DNA of 9,794 nt from Planctomycetaceae bacterium (GTDB taxonomy: Bacteria > Planctomycetota > Planctomycetia > Isosphaerales > Isosphaeraceae): assembly GCA_019232645.1 (NCBI GenBank), contig JAFANO010000405.1, positions 1-9,794 of the forward strand, in the 5' to 3' direction. Numbering within the stretch: position 1 is the first letter of the stretch; every line of letters begins with the position of its first letter. The notes beneath the pieces are model-generated. The model searched no databases, was not told the DNA's origin, and worked only from the letters and a program-made list of their open reading frames with translations. A program made the translations under genes and the position numbers. Shown one piece after another: positions 1 to 8,100 of the stretch.

Positions 1-83
1 TATATGCCCGGGCCGGTAGACCGGTTCGCGAGGGGATGGGCCCCGGTCAGGCTCATCGGCGGCTCGACGGTCCGGCCCATCCC

Positions 84-506
84 TCAGGGCCGGGAGCCCC
101 CCCCTGCCCCGATCGCCAGCGCGATCCAGCCGATCAGGAACCCGACACCCCCGATCGGCGGGATCATCCCGAGCCATCTCTGGCCGGTGAGGCCGTAGGC
201 GTAGAGGCTGCCCGAGAACAGGAGCGTCCCGACCAGGAACGCCCACCCGGCCGCCGACAACGCCGCGCCCGGCCGTCCCACGAGGGCGAGGATCCCGACG
301 GCCATCAGCGCCAGCGCGTGGTACATCTCATGGCGCGAGGCCGTCAGGAAATTCTCCAGCCGTCTCTGTTTCTCCGTGGCCACCTGGGAGGTGTCGCTCT
401 CCAGCACCTTCAACCGGTCCTTCAAGCCGTGCGCCCCGAAGGACCCGGCGACGACCGCCAGGAATCCCGAGATCGCGCCGATTCGAACCCATGCCCAGCC
501 GTCCAT
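84..506 (-). CDS. DUF423 family small membrane protein (YgdD-like)
   Basis: A 140-residue, mostly hydrophobic protein with about four membrane segments (roughly residues 8-24, 62-77, 84-104 and 116-135), so it should sit in the inner membrane. Family hallmarks are visible: GSFGAHGL at 21-28 after the first helix, MYHALAL at 61-67, LFSGSLY at 96-102 and PIGG at 117-120. The length is close to the usual 120-135 residues; a polar stretch at about 30-58 between the first two helices makes it slightly longer. The start at 506 is chosen over an in-frame ATG at 551 because a GGAGG (515-519, read on the minus strand) lies 8 bases before it. It lies 109 bases downstream of folC on the same strand. The molecular function of DUF423 proteins is not established, so none is assigned. 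The family call is firm; the role is unknown. Confidence 0.9.
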   Translation of the reverse strand: MDGWAWVRIGAISGFLAVVAGSFGAHGLKDRLKVLESDTSQVATEKQRRLENFLTASRHEMYHALALMAVGILALVGRPGAALSAAGWAFLVGTLLFSGSLYAYGLTGQRWLGMIPPIGGVGFLIGWIALAIGAGGGSRP

Positions 507-566
507 CCGATCATCCTCCAGTCCTTCGGGAACTGTCCCAGAATCCCTCATGGTGCCGGCCCGGGG

Positions 567-593
567 CGGGGCGAGACCGGGCTTTCCGCCCCG
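567..593 (-). terminator. GC hairpin between folC and the DUF423 gene
   Basis: CGGGGCG (567-573) and CGCCCCG (587-593) form a perfect 7-pair stem with a 13-base loop, 22 bases past the folC stop codon. There is no T-run after it, so it is at best a weak or Rho-assisted terminator, or a processing or attenuation structure in the gap before the DUF423 gene. Such stems arise easily by chance in DNA this G+C-rich. Confidence 0.22.
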
Positions 594-615
594 TCCAGGC
601 CTCCCCGGCCGGTCG

Positions 616-2004
616 TCAGGTCATGACCCGGCTCATGGCGGGGATGGTCTCGTTCTTGAGGATCAAGGCGCGCGCCTCGGCGGCGAGGAAGAGCGAGCCG
701 GTCACGCAGATCAGCCCGTCGCGGGGCGCGATCCGACGCGCGGCCGCCAGGGCCTCGGCGGGGTCGGCCGTGACGCTCGTGGCGCGGCCATCGAGCTCGA
801 GGATCGCGGCGGCGACGTCTTCGGGGGGGACCGAGCGGGGGTTCTCGACGTAGCGGGTCGCCACCAGCGCGTCGAAGCAGGGCAGCAAGGCCCGCAGTTG
901 CCCCTTCAGGTCCTTGTCGCGGGTCGTGCCGAAGACCAGGGTCCGATGGGTGACCGGGAAGCAGGCGCGGAGGGTCTCCACCAGCGCCTCGGCCGAGGCG
1001 ACGTTGTGGGCGCCGTCGATGACCAGGTAGGGGGACTCGCCCAGGACCTCGACCCGAGCCGGCCACTGGAGCGTGGCAAAGCCCCGGACGACCGCCGCAC
1101 GATCGACGACCAGGCCCTGCTCGGCCAGGACATCGAGGCTCGCCAGCGCGACGGCGGCGTTCCGCGCCTGGTGTGGGCCGAGCAAGGGGAGGTCGAGCAC
1201 GCCCCAGTCGGTCCGCCAGCTCCGGACCGCGACGCGGCCCGCGGCCGGTCGCGCCAGGGGCGGCGTCGGGGGCTCGTAACGATACGTGAAATCGACGTCG
1301 AGCTCCCGCAGCGCGCAGCCGCGCTGGCGGGCGATCCGGGCGATCGGGGCGCGGGCCTCGGGCTCGCGGACGCCGCTGATGGCGGGGCGGCCGCGCTTGA
1401 GGATGCCGGCCTTCTCGGTCGCGATCGCCTCCAGCGTCGTGCCCAGTAGCCGGGTGTGGTCATACGAGATTGTGGTCACAACCGAGAGGGCAGGATGGAC
1501 GACGTTGGTCGCGTCGAGACGGCCCCCCAGGCCCACCTCCAGCACGACCGCCCCGACCTGGCTCCGGGCGAAATGGAGCAGGCCCATCGCGGTGATGATT
1601 TCGAAGAAGGTCAACCTCCGATACGACCGGTCGGCGCAGCGCGCGTCGAGCTCCGCGACCGCCGGCCGGACCGCGTCGGTCAGCCCGATCAGCTCTCCGG
1701 GCGAGGCGGCCTGGCCGTCGATGGTGAAGCGCTCCTCGAGCCGGTGCAGGTGGGGCGAGCAGAACAGACCGACGCGGATCCCCGACGCCGAGAGCGCGGC
1801 GGCGAGCATCGCCGCCGTCGAGCCCTTCCCCTTGGTCCCGGCCACGTGGACGATCCGGAGCGCGTCGTGGGGGTCGCCCAGGAGCCGCAGCAGCCGCCGC
1901 TCCCATCCCAGCCGGAGCTCGGCCGGGCTCCTCGGCATGCCCAGCCACTCGTAGTTGAGACGGCCATACAGGAAGTCCAGGCTGTCTTGGTAGTCGTCGA
2001 GCAT
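616..2004 (-). CDS. folC: bifunctional dihydrofolate synthase / folylpolyglutamate synthase
   Basis: Cytosolic Mur-ligase-type enzyme. It joins L-glutamate to dihydropteroate and then adds further glutamates to reduced folates, with ATP hydrolysis. Numbered from a GTG at 2040, the ATP-binding loop GTKGKGS is at 68-74, LEVGLGGRLDATN at 167-179, ISYDHTRLLG at 191-200, EKAGI with the lysine normally carbamylated at 209-213, and the C-terminal-domain signature DGAHN at 342-346. Both the central ATPase domain and the C-terminal ligase domain are therefore intact, and the length (462-474 residues) is slightly above the usual 420-440. I prefer the ATG at 2004 because it gives the usual FolC N-terminus, with the 'DFLYGRLNYEW' segment close to the first residue. 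The GTG at 2040 would add 12 residues, and neither start has a good ribosome-binding site. An accD or other common folC neighbour is not present; a response regulator lies upstream on the same strand. Whether it has both activities or only one cannot be told from sequence alone. Confidence 0.95.
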   Translation of the reverse strand: MLDDYQDSLDFLYGRLNYEWLGMPRSPAELRLGWERRLLRLLGDPHDALRIVHVAGTKGKGSTAAMLAAALSASGIRVGLFCSPHLHRLEERFTIDGQAASPGELIGLTDAVRPAVAELDARCADRSYRRLTFFEIITAMGLLHFARSQVGAVVLEVGLGGRLDATNVVHPALSVVTTISYDHTRLLGTTLEAIATEKAGILKRGRPAISGVREPEARAPIARIARQRGCALRELDVDFTYRYEPPTPPLARPAAGRVAVRSWRTDWGVLDLPLLGPHQARNAAVALASLDVLAEQGLVVDRAAVVRGFATLQWPARVEVLGESPYLVIDGAHNVASAEALVETLRACFPVTHRTLVFGTTRDKDLKGQLRALLPCFDALVATRYVENPRSVPPEDVAAAILELDGRATSVTADPAEALAAARRIAPRDGLICVTGSLFLAAEARALILKNETIPAMSRVMT

Positions 2005-2242
2005 GGCGGAACGGTTCGGGCCCTGGGGCCGGGGGTTCACGCAAGGGTCGGCCGGCCCTTTGCCGCCGTGACAAACCTCAAGGCGAAGGCCCCTCGGAGT
2101 CCCCGGCCCGCGCCTGCGAGGGCCAGCGGGATCGCCTTGGCCTCGCCGCAGCTCCCAGCGGACCTGGCCCGGGGACCTGGGGACGTGGCGGATCGGGCCC
2201 TCGAGAGCCGTTTCAAAGGATACCGGTTCGGGGCCATCCCCG

Positions 2243-2650
2243 TCAGCTAAGCTCGGAGGCCATCGGGGCCTCGGACTCGATCTCGGCCAGGACGTCCCGG
2301 ACGCGCCTCTGGAGCTCGTTGAGCGACAGGAGGCTCTTGAGCCAGTAGTCGACGACCCCCACCGCGTAACCTTCCAGGCGGGTGTCGGAATCGCCCAGGT
2401 TGGAGAGCATGACGACCTTGAGGTTCGTCGCCAGCGGGTCCTCGCGGAGCTCGTCCAGGACCTCGAACCCGTTGAGGTGCGGCATCCAGACGTCGAGGAT
2501 CAGCAGCGCGGGCCGGTGCGCGACGACCAGGGCGACCGCCTCGCGGCCGTCGGCCGCCTCATGGACTTGATAACCGACCTTGCGGAGGCAGGCGGCGTAA
2601 ATGGCCCGGAGATCGGGCTCGTCGTCGGCCAGGACGATCTTGGTACCCAC
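2243..2650 (-). CDS. single-domain response regulator (CheY-like receiver)
   Basis: A 135-residue protein consisting of a receiver domain and nothing else. The acidic pocket (D9, D10, E11 in LADDEPD), the phospho-acceptor D53 in LILDVWMP, the switch Ser83 (MLSNL) and the conserved Lys105 (WLKS) are all present, so it should be phosphorylatable. There is no DNA-binding or enzymatic output domain, so it would act by binding a partner or relaying phosphate. Translation is assigned to the GTG at 2650, because GAGGGGG lies 8 bases upstream and the receiver's first strand (TKIVLADD) begins directly after it. An upstream in-frame start at 2713 would add 21 residues unlike a receiver domain. No histidine kinase is in the window. 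It is divergent from hldE across 346 bases and 238 bases upstream of folC. The family is certain; the partner and pathway are unknown. Confidence 0.93.
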   Translation of the reverse strand: MGTKIVLADDEPDLRAIYAACLRKVGYQVHEAADGREAVALVVAHRPALLILDVWMPHLNGFEVLDELREDPLATNLKVVMLSNLGDSDTRLEGYAVGVVDYWLKSLLSLNELQRRVRDVLAEIESEAPMASELS

Positions 2651-2658
2651 GCGCTGGT

Positions 2659-2665
2659 CCCCCTC
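2659..2665 (-). promoter_or_regulatory. ribosome-binding site of the response regulator
   Basis: Read on the minus strand this is GAGGGGG, 8 bases before the GTG at 2650. It decides the choice of a GTG start over longer in-frame alternatives. Confidence 0.65.
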
Positions 2666-2981
2666 GGCTGTGCATCGGCTCTCGATCGGGTGGGGTCCGC
2701 CCATCCCGGTCAAAAGGTCAACAGCATACCCTGAAAGTGTGACGACCTACTAGAGTCAGTCTGACCCGGTGGGGTGATTTTCCTTGTATTATTTCAAAAG
2801 TAGGGGATATGTCCAGGAAGCCGTCGCGAAATCGGCCCTGAGGGCCGGCGCTCGCGCGATCGAGGCCGGCCCAAACCCGTCTTGACGCCCCGGGGTGGCT
2901 CGCTACGCTGGGTCCCGGATGCTTCCTCGCGCCCCGAGAGTCCGGGATGGCCCGCAGGAGGTCGGGCCGGCGCGAGAGGTC

Positions 2982-2988
2982 AGGGAGG
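2982..2988 (+). promoter_or_regulatory. ribosome-binding site of hldE
   Basis: AGGGAGG, 8 bases before the ATG at 2997. It favours this start over an in-frame GTG at 2895 whose extra 34 residues resemble no kinase N-terminus. Confidence 0.75.
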
Positions 2989-2996
2989 ACCTCGGC

Positions 2997-4556
2997 ATGG
3001 CGTTTGACCTGGTCCGGCGCGTCGAGACGCTGGGCCGTCCCCGGATCCTTGTCCTCGGCGACTCGATCCTCGACCGTTACGTCTGGGGCGACGCCGAGCG
3101 GATCAGCCAGGAGGCACCGGTCCCGCTGCTCCGGGCCGACCACCGCGAGCACCGGCTCGGCGGCGCGGCCAGCGTGGCCTCGATGCTGGCGGCGCTCGGG
3201 GCCGAGGTCCGGCTCGCCGGCATCGTCGGTCGCGACACCGAGGCGGTGCAGGTCCGCAACCTCCTGGCCGAGCGGAGGATCGACGACGACCTCGTGCTGG
3301 CCCTCGACGACCGGCCGACCACGCTCAAGGAGCGGTACATCGGTCGGGCGCAGGATCGGCACCCGCAGCAGATGATCCGCGTCGATTACGAGACGCGCGA
3401 CCCGATCCCGGGGCACGCCGAGGCCACGCTCCTCGAGCGGCTGCCCGACGCCGTCGCCGAGGCCGACGTGGTGCTGATCTCCGACTACGACAAGGGGGTG
3501 TGCACGCCGGCGCTGCTCCGCGCCCTGATCGACGTCTGCCGCAGCCTGGACGTCCGCGTGATCGCCGATCCGATCCGTTCGTCCGACTATTCGAAGTACC
3601 GCCGGGTGCATTGCATGACCCCCAACCGGCTCGAGGCGCAGCTCGCCACGGGGATGACGATCGCCCGGGCCGAGGATGCGCTGGCGGTCGGCAGGCGGCT
3701 GGTGGAGCGGCTCGACCTGGAGTCGGTCCTGGTGACGCTCGACCGCGACGGCATGGCGCTGGTCCGCGGCGACGGCCACGCCGAGCTGGTGCCGACGCGG
3801 CCCCGGCAGGTCTACGACATCACCGGTGCCGGCGACATGGTCCTTGCGGTGGTCGGGCTCTGCCTGGCCGCCGGCGGCGATTACGACGAGGCGGCCGCGC
3901 TGGGGAACGTGGCGGGCGGCCTGGAGGTCGAGCGGATCGGCGTCGCCCTGCTGTCGCGCGAGGAGATCTTGGCCGACCTGATCGTCCACCACCACGCCGG
4001 GGGGGGCAAGCGGCTCGATCGCGACGCCCTGGTCGCCGCCGTCCGCCGCGTCCGGCAAGCCGGGCGGACGGTCGTCTTCACGAACGGCTGCTTCGACCTG
4101 CTGCACGTCGGGCACCTGCGCCTGCTCCGCCGGGCCGCCGAGCTCGGCGACTTCCTCGTCGTCGGGCTCAACTCGGACGAGAGCGTCCGGCGGCTCAAGG
4201 GCCCGAGCCGGCCGATCAACCCGGAGGATGCCCGCGCCGAGCTGCTCGCGGGCCTAGAGTGCGTGGATGCGGTCACCATCTTCGGCGAGGACACGCCGCT
4301 CGAGCTCATCGACGCGATCCTCCCGGACGTGCTGGTCAAGGGGGGCGATTACCGGCCCGAGGAGGTCGTCGGCCGCGACGAGGTCGAGGCGTCCGGCGGC
4401 CGGCTCGTCCTCATCCCCCTGGTCGAGGGGCACTCGACCACCCATCTTGCCCGCCGCATCTCCGAGCGGACGATGAGGATCCATCCCCCCGAGCCCACGC
4501 CGCCTGCGCCCGTCATCCGGACGTCAGGGGTCAAATCCGTGGAAGAGCGGCTTTAA
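2997..4556 (+). CDS. hldE: bifunctional heptose-7-phosphate kinase / heptose-1-phosphate adenylyltransferase
   Basis: Cytosolic enzyme of the ADP-heptose pathway. The N-terminal domain phosphorylates D-glycero-beta-D-manno-heptose 7-phosphate at C1; after GmhB removes the 7-phosphate, the C-terminal domain adds AMP to give ADP-heptose for LPS inner core or similar glycans. The protein is 519 residues. The PfkB/ribokinase-like domain spans about 1-330, with [12 protein letters not shown] near 21-32, LGGAA at 55-59, ISDYDKG at 161-167 and the catalytic GAGD at 277-280. The cytidylyltransferase-like domain spans about 355-490, with [12 protein letters not shown] (the HxGH nucleotide motif, 362-373), LNSDESV at 391-397, VKGGDY at 447-452 and STTHLARRI at 480-488. 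It is slightly longer than E. coli HldE (477 residues) because of a short proline-rich tail after about 495. Both active sites look intact. No gmhA, gmhB, hldD or waa gene is in the window, so it stands apart from its pathway. A repeat element begins about 50 bases after its stop. Confidence 0.96.
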   Translation: MAFDLVRRVETLGRPRILVLGDSILDRYVWGDAERISQEAPVPLLRADHREHRLGGAASVASMLAALGAEVRLAGIVGRDTEAVQVRNLLAERRIDDDLVLALDDRPTTLKERYIGRAQDRHPQQMIRVDYETRDPIPGHAEATLLERLPDAVAEADVVLISDYDKGVCTPALLRALIDVCRSLDVRVIADPIRSSDYSKYRRVHCMTPNRLEAQLATGMTIARAEDALAVGRRLVERLDLESVLVTLDRDGMALVRGDGHAELVPTRPRQVYDITGAGDMVLAVVGLCLAAGGDYDEAAALGNVAGGLEVERIGVALLSREEILADLIVHHHAGGGKRLDRDALVAAVRRVRQAGRTVVFTNGCFDLLHVGHLRLLRRAAELGDFLVVGLNSDESVRRLKGPSRPINPEDARAELLAGLECVDAVTIFGEDTPLELIDAILPDVLVKGGDYRPEEVVGRDEVEASGGRLVLIPLVEGHSTTHLARRISERTMRIHPPEPTPPAPVIRTSGVKSVEERL

Positions 4557-4606
4557 AGCTGACTTCGCGCGGGATTGTTTGCATCGAAGTCCCCCACCCT
4601 GGCCTT

Positions 4607-4909
4607 CACATACGGGTCCCAGGGAGTTTGTGCACCGATCTGCTGATTTGAAATTAGAAATCTCAAATGTGAGATCTGAAATTTGAAATCTCTAATGTAA
4701 GATCCCGAATGTGAGATCTGAAATTTGAAATCTCAAATGTAAGATTCTGAATGTGAGATCTGAAATTTGAAATCTCAAATGTAAGATTCGGAATGTGAGA
4801 TCTGAAATTTGAAATCTCAAATGTAAGATTCGGAATGTGAGATCTGAAATTTGAAATCTCAAATGTGAGATCCGGGCAAAGTGCACAAAATATCCGGAAT
4901 GCGTATCAC
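4607..4909. repeat. AT-rich intergenic repeat element, copy 1, with terminal inverted repeats
   Basis: A non-coding element after hldE whose ends are imperfect inverted repeats of about 29 bases: left arm about 4607-4635, ending TTTGTGCAC; right arm 4881-4909, starting GTGCACAAA. The interior is the 42-base tandem repeat described separately. The same ends and the same AT-rich core recur at 9277-9432. The right ends share a 13-base exact match, GGAATGCGTATCA (4896-4908 and 9420-9432), and the left ends share the CCAGGGA...GTGC...TCTGCT.ATTTGAAA pattern. No transposase gene is present and no target-site duplication is evident. It could be a MITE-like non-autonomous element, a dispersed intergenic palindrome family, or a structured RNA or terminator. 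The repetition and inverted ends are seen directly; the class is inference. Confidence 0.75.
4645..4880. repeat. 42-base tandem repeat array (about 5 copies)
   Basis: The motif GAGATCTGAAATTTGAAA begins at 4671, 4713, 4755, 4797 and 4839, an exact 42-base period. A diverged partial unit precedes it (4645-4670) and the last unit is broken off after 28 bases. Units at 4755, 4797 and 4839 are nearly identical; the first ones differ at a few sites. Each unit contains an imperfect 22-base palindrome (GAGAT...AAATTT...ATCTC) and a second half ending in AAGATTCGGAATGT. The array is strikingly AT-rich against its surroundings. The period is a multiple of three and lacks minus-strand stops, which creates a false open frame of 14-residue repeats; I do not regard it as coding. 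Confidence 0.93.
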
Positions 4910-5148
4910 GGGACCTGGGGGAGGCACCTGGCCCCCTCTCCCCCCAGGGAAAGACGGAACGGGAGGCCGACAATCCCCTTCAAGCCGCACGGCCCGGCGA
5001 ACCGATCAATCTCTTACCTTGCGCGAGACGCGCCACGGGTCCGGCAGGATCTCCGGACCCGCATCCCCTTCGCGGACGGCCTCCGGCCCGGATGGAACCG
5101 AGGTCGCCGGCCGTCCCGGGGGTCGAGGGGCATGGGAGGCCAGGTCCG
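4910..5148 (+). promoter_or_regulatory. leader region of the two-gene envelope operon
   Basis: The G+C-rich stretch between the repeat element and the 1008-residue gene. It must carry the promoter unless transcription reads through from hldE, but I see no convincing -35/-10 pair. Its clearest structure is a perfect 8-pair hairpin, GGGTCCGG (5037-5044) with CCGGACCC (5053-5060), whose 8-base loop is CAGGATCT. A GGGAGG (5134-5139) 9 bases before the ATG at 5149 is the ribosome-binding site and selects that start over an in-frame start at 5092. No gene is supported in this stretch. Confidence 0.4.
4914..4948 (+). other. GC-rich hairpin just past repeat copy 1
   Basis: CCTGGGGGAG (4914-4923) pairs with CTCCCCCCAGG (4938-4948) with a single bulged C, a 10-pair stem with a 14-base loop. 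There is no T-run. It could stop or pause transcription arriving from hldE, or simply reflect base composition. Confidence 0.3.
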
Positions 5149-8100
5149 ATGACTCGCCCGCGCCCGAAGATCGGGGCCGAACTTCTCCCGGTATTCTTGA
5201 TCCTGGCATGCATGGTCGGCACATGCGTCCTGGTCATTGCGACGTACCGCCGCGCCTCGGCCGCCCGCAAGATGCGGGCCAAGGTACCGGTATCGGTCGC
5301 GGCCGTCGCCCCCCCGCCTCCGCCCCGGGTCGAGCCCCCTCCGGAGCCGCCTCTGACGCCTCCGGAACCGCCGCCCCGGCCGCCCGAGGAAGACCCGACG
5401 CGGACGATCGTGGCACGGATCGGCGCCGAGGAGGCCGAGCAGCTCCTCGAGGCCCAGGCGGCCGATCGCAAGGCCGAGGCGCTCGAACGGGCGCGACAGG
5501 CGGCCGAGGCCGAGTCGCGGCGGTGGCGTCGCCGCGAGTCGCTGGTCCGCTCCCAGGTCGACTCCCTATCCGAACGCGCCCGGAAGCTCGAGGAGGAGGC
5601 CGACACCCTGGCCCTGGAACGCGACGCGCTGGCCCGCGAACGCGACGCCACCAAGGCCGTCCTGGCCAAGGCCCGGATGCGCTCCAGCTACGCCGTCCTG
5701 CCGAACAAGGCGGAGAACGGCACCTGGCGCCGCCCGATCATCGTCGAGTGCAGTAACGGCGCCGTCAAGCTCCAGCCGAACGGGCCGACCTTCATGCTGC
5801 TCGACCTCTCGGCCGTGCTCGGCGTGCGGCAGAGCCCGCTGGTCGCCGCGGTCGTCCACGAGGTGGTGCGGGCCCAGGCGAAGGCGACGCCCGACGGTGC
5901 GCCGGCCGTCCCCTACGTCTTCTTCATCGTCCGGCCCGACGGCATCCGCCCCTACTACGAGGCCCGCGCCCGGCTCGAACCGCTGGGCATCGCGTTCGGT
6001 TACGAGCTCGTCGAACAGAACATGGAGCTCGACTATCCCGACCTGGACAACCTCGACGAGTGGGACGGCTCGGCCCCGCTCCGACTCCCGCTGGTCATGA
6101 CCGGCTCGAACGAGACCCCCCGGGCTTCGCGGGTCTCGGGCCGCGGTCGGGGCGACTCTCCCGACGCGTTCGTCTGGCCGGGGCGCTCCCAGGGCCCCCC
6201 GGCCGGCGGGGACAGTCCCGGGTCGGGCGAAGCTCCGGGCGGCGGTCCGGGCGGCCAGGAGCTTTCGGGGCGGGATGGGCTTCCGGGAATGGGCGATGAT
6301 CGCGGCGGTGGCGAACTGGCGGGAGGCCCTGGCGGTGAGCCGGGTCCGCGCGGAGGATTCGGCCCCGGTGGTCATGGCAGCGGTGGGCCCCTCGGCGTGT
6401 CGTCCCCCCCGGCCGGACTCCCCGGCGATCAACCCGGTCGCGACCCGCAAGGGGGCCTTGGCGGTGGGTCCGGCGCGCGCGGGGGATTCGGCCCCGGCGG
6501 TCTCGGCGGCGATGGGCCGCTCGGTGGGTCGTCCCCCCTGGCCGGACTGCCCGGCGATCAGGACGGCCGAGAGAGTCAAGGGGGCCCCGGTGGCGGGTCG
6601 GGCCAAGGCGGAGGATCCGGTCGCGGTGTCGTCTCCCCCCACGGGCCGGCCGGCGACCAGCTCGGCGGCGAATCGCGGGGAGGAAACGGTGGCGGGCCGG
6701 GACGCGATCCCAAGGATCCGGCCGACCTGTTCGTCTGGCCGACCAGCCCCCCGGGCGCCCCGACGGGTACGGATGCGTCCGAGCCGGGTGGCTCGCCGGG
6801 CGGTCCGGATCTCTCAGGTCCAGGGGGACCTGTCGGGCCAGGCGGCGGGGTGCAGGGGGGCTTGGCCGGCGTCACGGGCCCTCGCGGCGGACTCGGCATG
6901 GGCAATCACGATGCAAGCTCCTCGCCCCTCGCCCCTCGCCCCTCGCCCCTCCCTCGCGGCGGATCCGGCATGGGCAACCGCGGTGGAGGGACTCGTCCCG
7001 GGACTTCGCCTCCCTCGGCCGGACCCTCAGGCGACGGGGCGGCCGGCGGGATCGGACTCGTCCCCGCGACTCCCGCGAACGATCCGCCCACGGGAGACCG
7101 CTCCGGCAGCCTGATCGCCCTCCGACCGGATGGACTCCCGGGACTGAAACCGGTGACGCCGATACCGGGAAGCACTGGCGAGGGGACGTCATCCTCGAGC
7201 GGAAACGCGGGCCAGGTGATGTCAGCTCCGGAAGGGAGCACGAGCCAGGGCACACCGCCACCAGAGGAGAACAACGGCCCGGGGACATTCGCCCCGAGCG
7301 GAAACGACGGTCAGGGAACGTCCACGCCGAACGCTACCATGGGACAGGGGACGTCGCCTCCGAGCGGGAACCACGGTCAGGGAACGTCCACGCCGAACGC
7401 TACCATGGGACAGGGGACGTCGCCTCCGAGCGGAAACGACGGTCAGGGTGTGCCGGCGCAGAGCGGGCCCTCGGCGACTCAGGGAGACCCTCAGGCGCAG
7501 TCGGGCAACCGCCCCGGCGCGATGACGCAGACCCCGGGCGTCCCCAGGTGGGTGACGGGGCCAAGGTCCACGATGGCTCCGCTGGAAAATCTGGCATCGG
7601 GCAGGGGCGCGTTCGCCCCCTCGAGCGGCGAGCCCGCGAGCCCGTCGGACGGCTCGGGTCAGTCGGTCGGCTCCGGAAGCTCGGGGCGAAAGCGTGTCCC
7701 GCTCGGCAGCTCGTCGGCGGGGGGCGGCTCGACCTCGGGCAATCCCGCAGGCGACGTCGGACTCGGCGGCTCCTCAGGCCAGCCCGGTAATCCCGACGAC
7801 CCGTTCATCCTGCCCCAGGAGAACGCCTCGACGCTGGACAAAAAACTGAAGGTCGAGGTCCCGATGGAGATCGTCGTCTCGTGCGGCCCGAACGGCGTGG
7901 TGCTCCACCCGGGCGGATACCGGATCTCGCCCGGCGCGTTGAAGGGCAAGGGGGCCATCCTCGCCAAGGAACTGCGATCGATCGTCCGGCTCCGGCAGCA
8001 GGTGGACCCCATGATCCGGCCTCGGCCGTCGATCGAGTTCCTGGTCGAGCCGGGGGGCTTCGATACGTACCACGAGGCGCGTCGGCAGACCGTGATCTCG

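Larger units (their letters stand above)
2651..2996. promoter_or_regulatory. divergent intergenic region with AT-rich promoter-like patch
   Basis: These 346 bases separate the minus-strand response regulator from plus-strand hldE and must hold promoters for both. A clear AT-rich patch (about 2776-2812) interrupts the G+C-rich DNA. It contains TATTAT (2787-2792, plus strand), which resembles a -10 box, but no convincing -35 box lies 16-18 bases upstream. A transcript starting near 2799 would give hldE a leader of about 200 bases. A perfect 5-pair palindrome, GTCAG-T-CTGAC (2755-2765), lies just upstream of the patch and could be an operator. In the presumed leader, CGGCCC-TGA-GGGCCG (2833-2847) forms a short hairpin, and TCCCGGA/TCCGGGA (2913-2919 and 2941-2947) forms another inverted repeat. 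No gene is visible here. Promoter positions are inference. Confidence 0.4.

Noticed and set aside
1..83. Gene or terminator at the left edge
   Set aside because: Only a 4-5 pair CCGGT/ACCGG stem is visible past the DUF423 stop; too short to support a call.
376..1449. Plus-strand open frames opposite folC and the DUF423 gene
   Set aside because: Antisense shadows without any family motif; the minus-strand genes are clear.
2718..4115. Long minus-strand open frame opposite hldE
   Set aside because: Its composition (Asp/Arg/Gly/Val/Pro runs) is the usual antisense shadow of a G+C-rich gene. hldE on the other strand has full motifs and a ribosome-binding site.
4645..4880. CRISPR array
   Set aside because: The units are contiguous 42-base tandem copies with no variable spacers and no cas genes nearby.
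4692..4973. Minus-strand frame of 14-residue repeats (FQISDLTFRILHLR)
   Set aside because: It is the translation of the 42-base tandem repeat, open only because 42 is a multiple of three and the unit lacks stops on that strand. No ribosome-binding site or non-repeat domain.
5197..5214. Lipoprotein signal (LILAC) in the first envelope protein
   Set aside because: The cysteine is followed by more hydrophobic residues and the -2 position is Leu, so it is better read as the middle of a membrane anchor.
5311..5397. TonB homologue
   Set aside because: Only the anchor plus Pro-rich layout is TonB-like; the C-terminal domains show no TonB signature, and the proline-rich stretch is low complexity.
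6275..7114. Alternative plus-strand frame within the linker of the 1008-residue gene
   Set aside because: The main frame has in-frame repeat periods and continues into domain B; the alternative is an overlapping shadow of low-complexity DNA.
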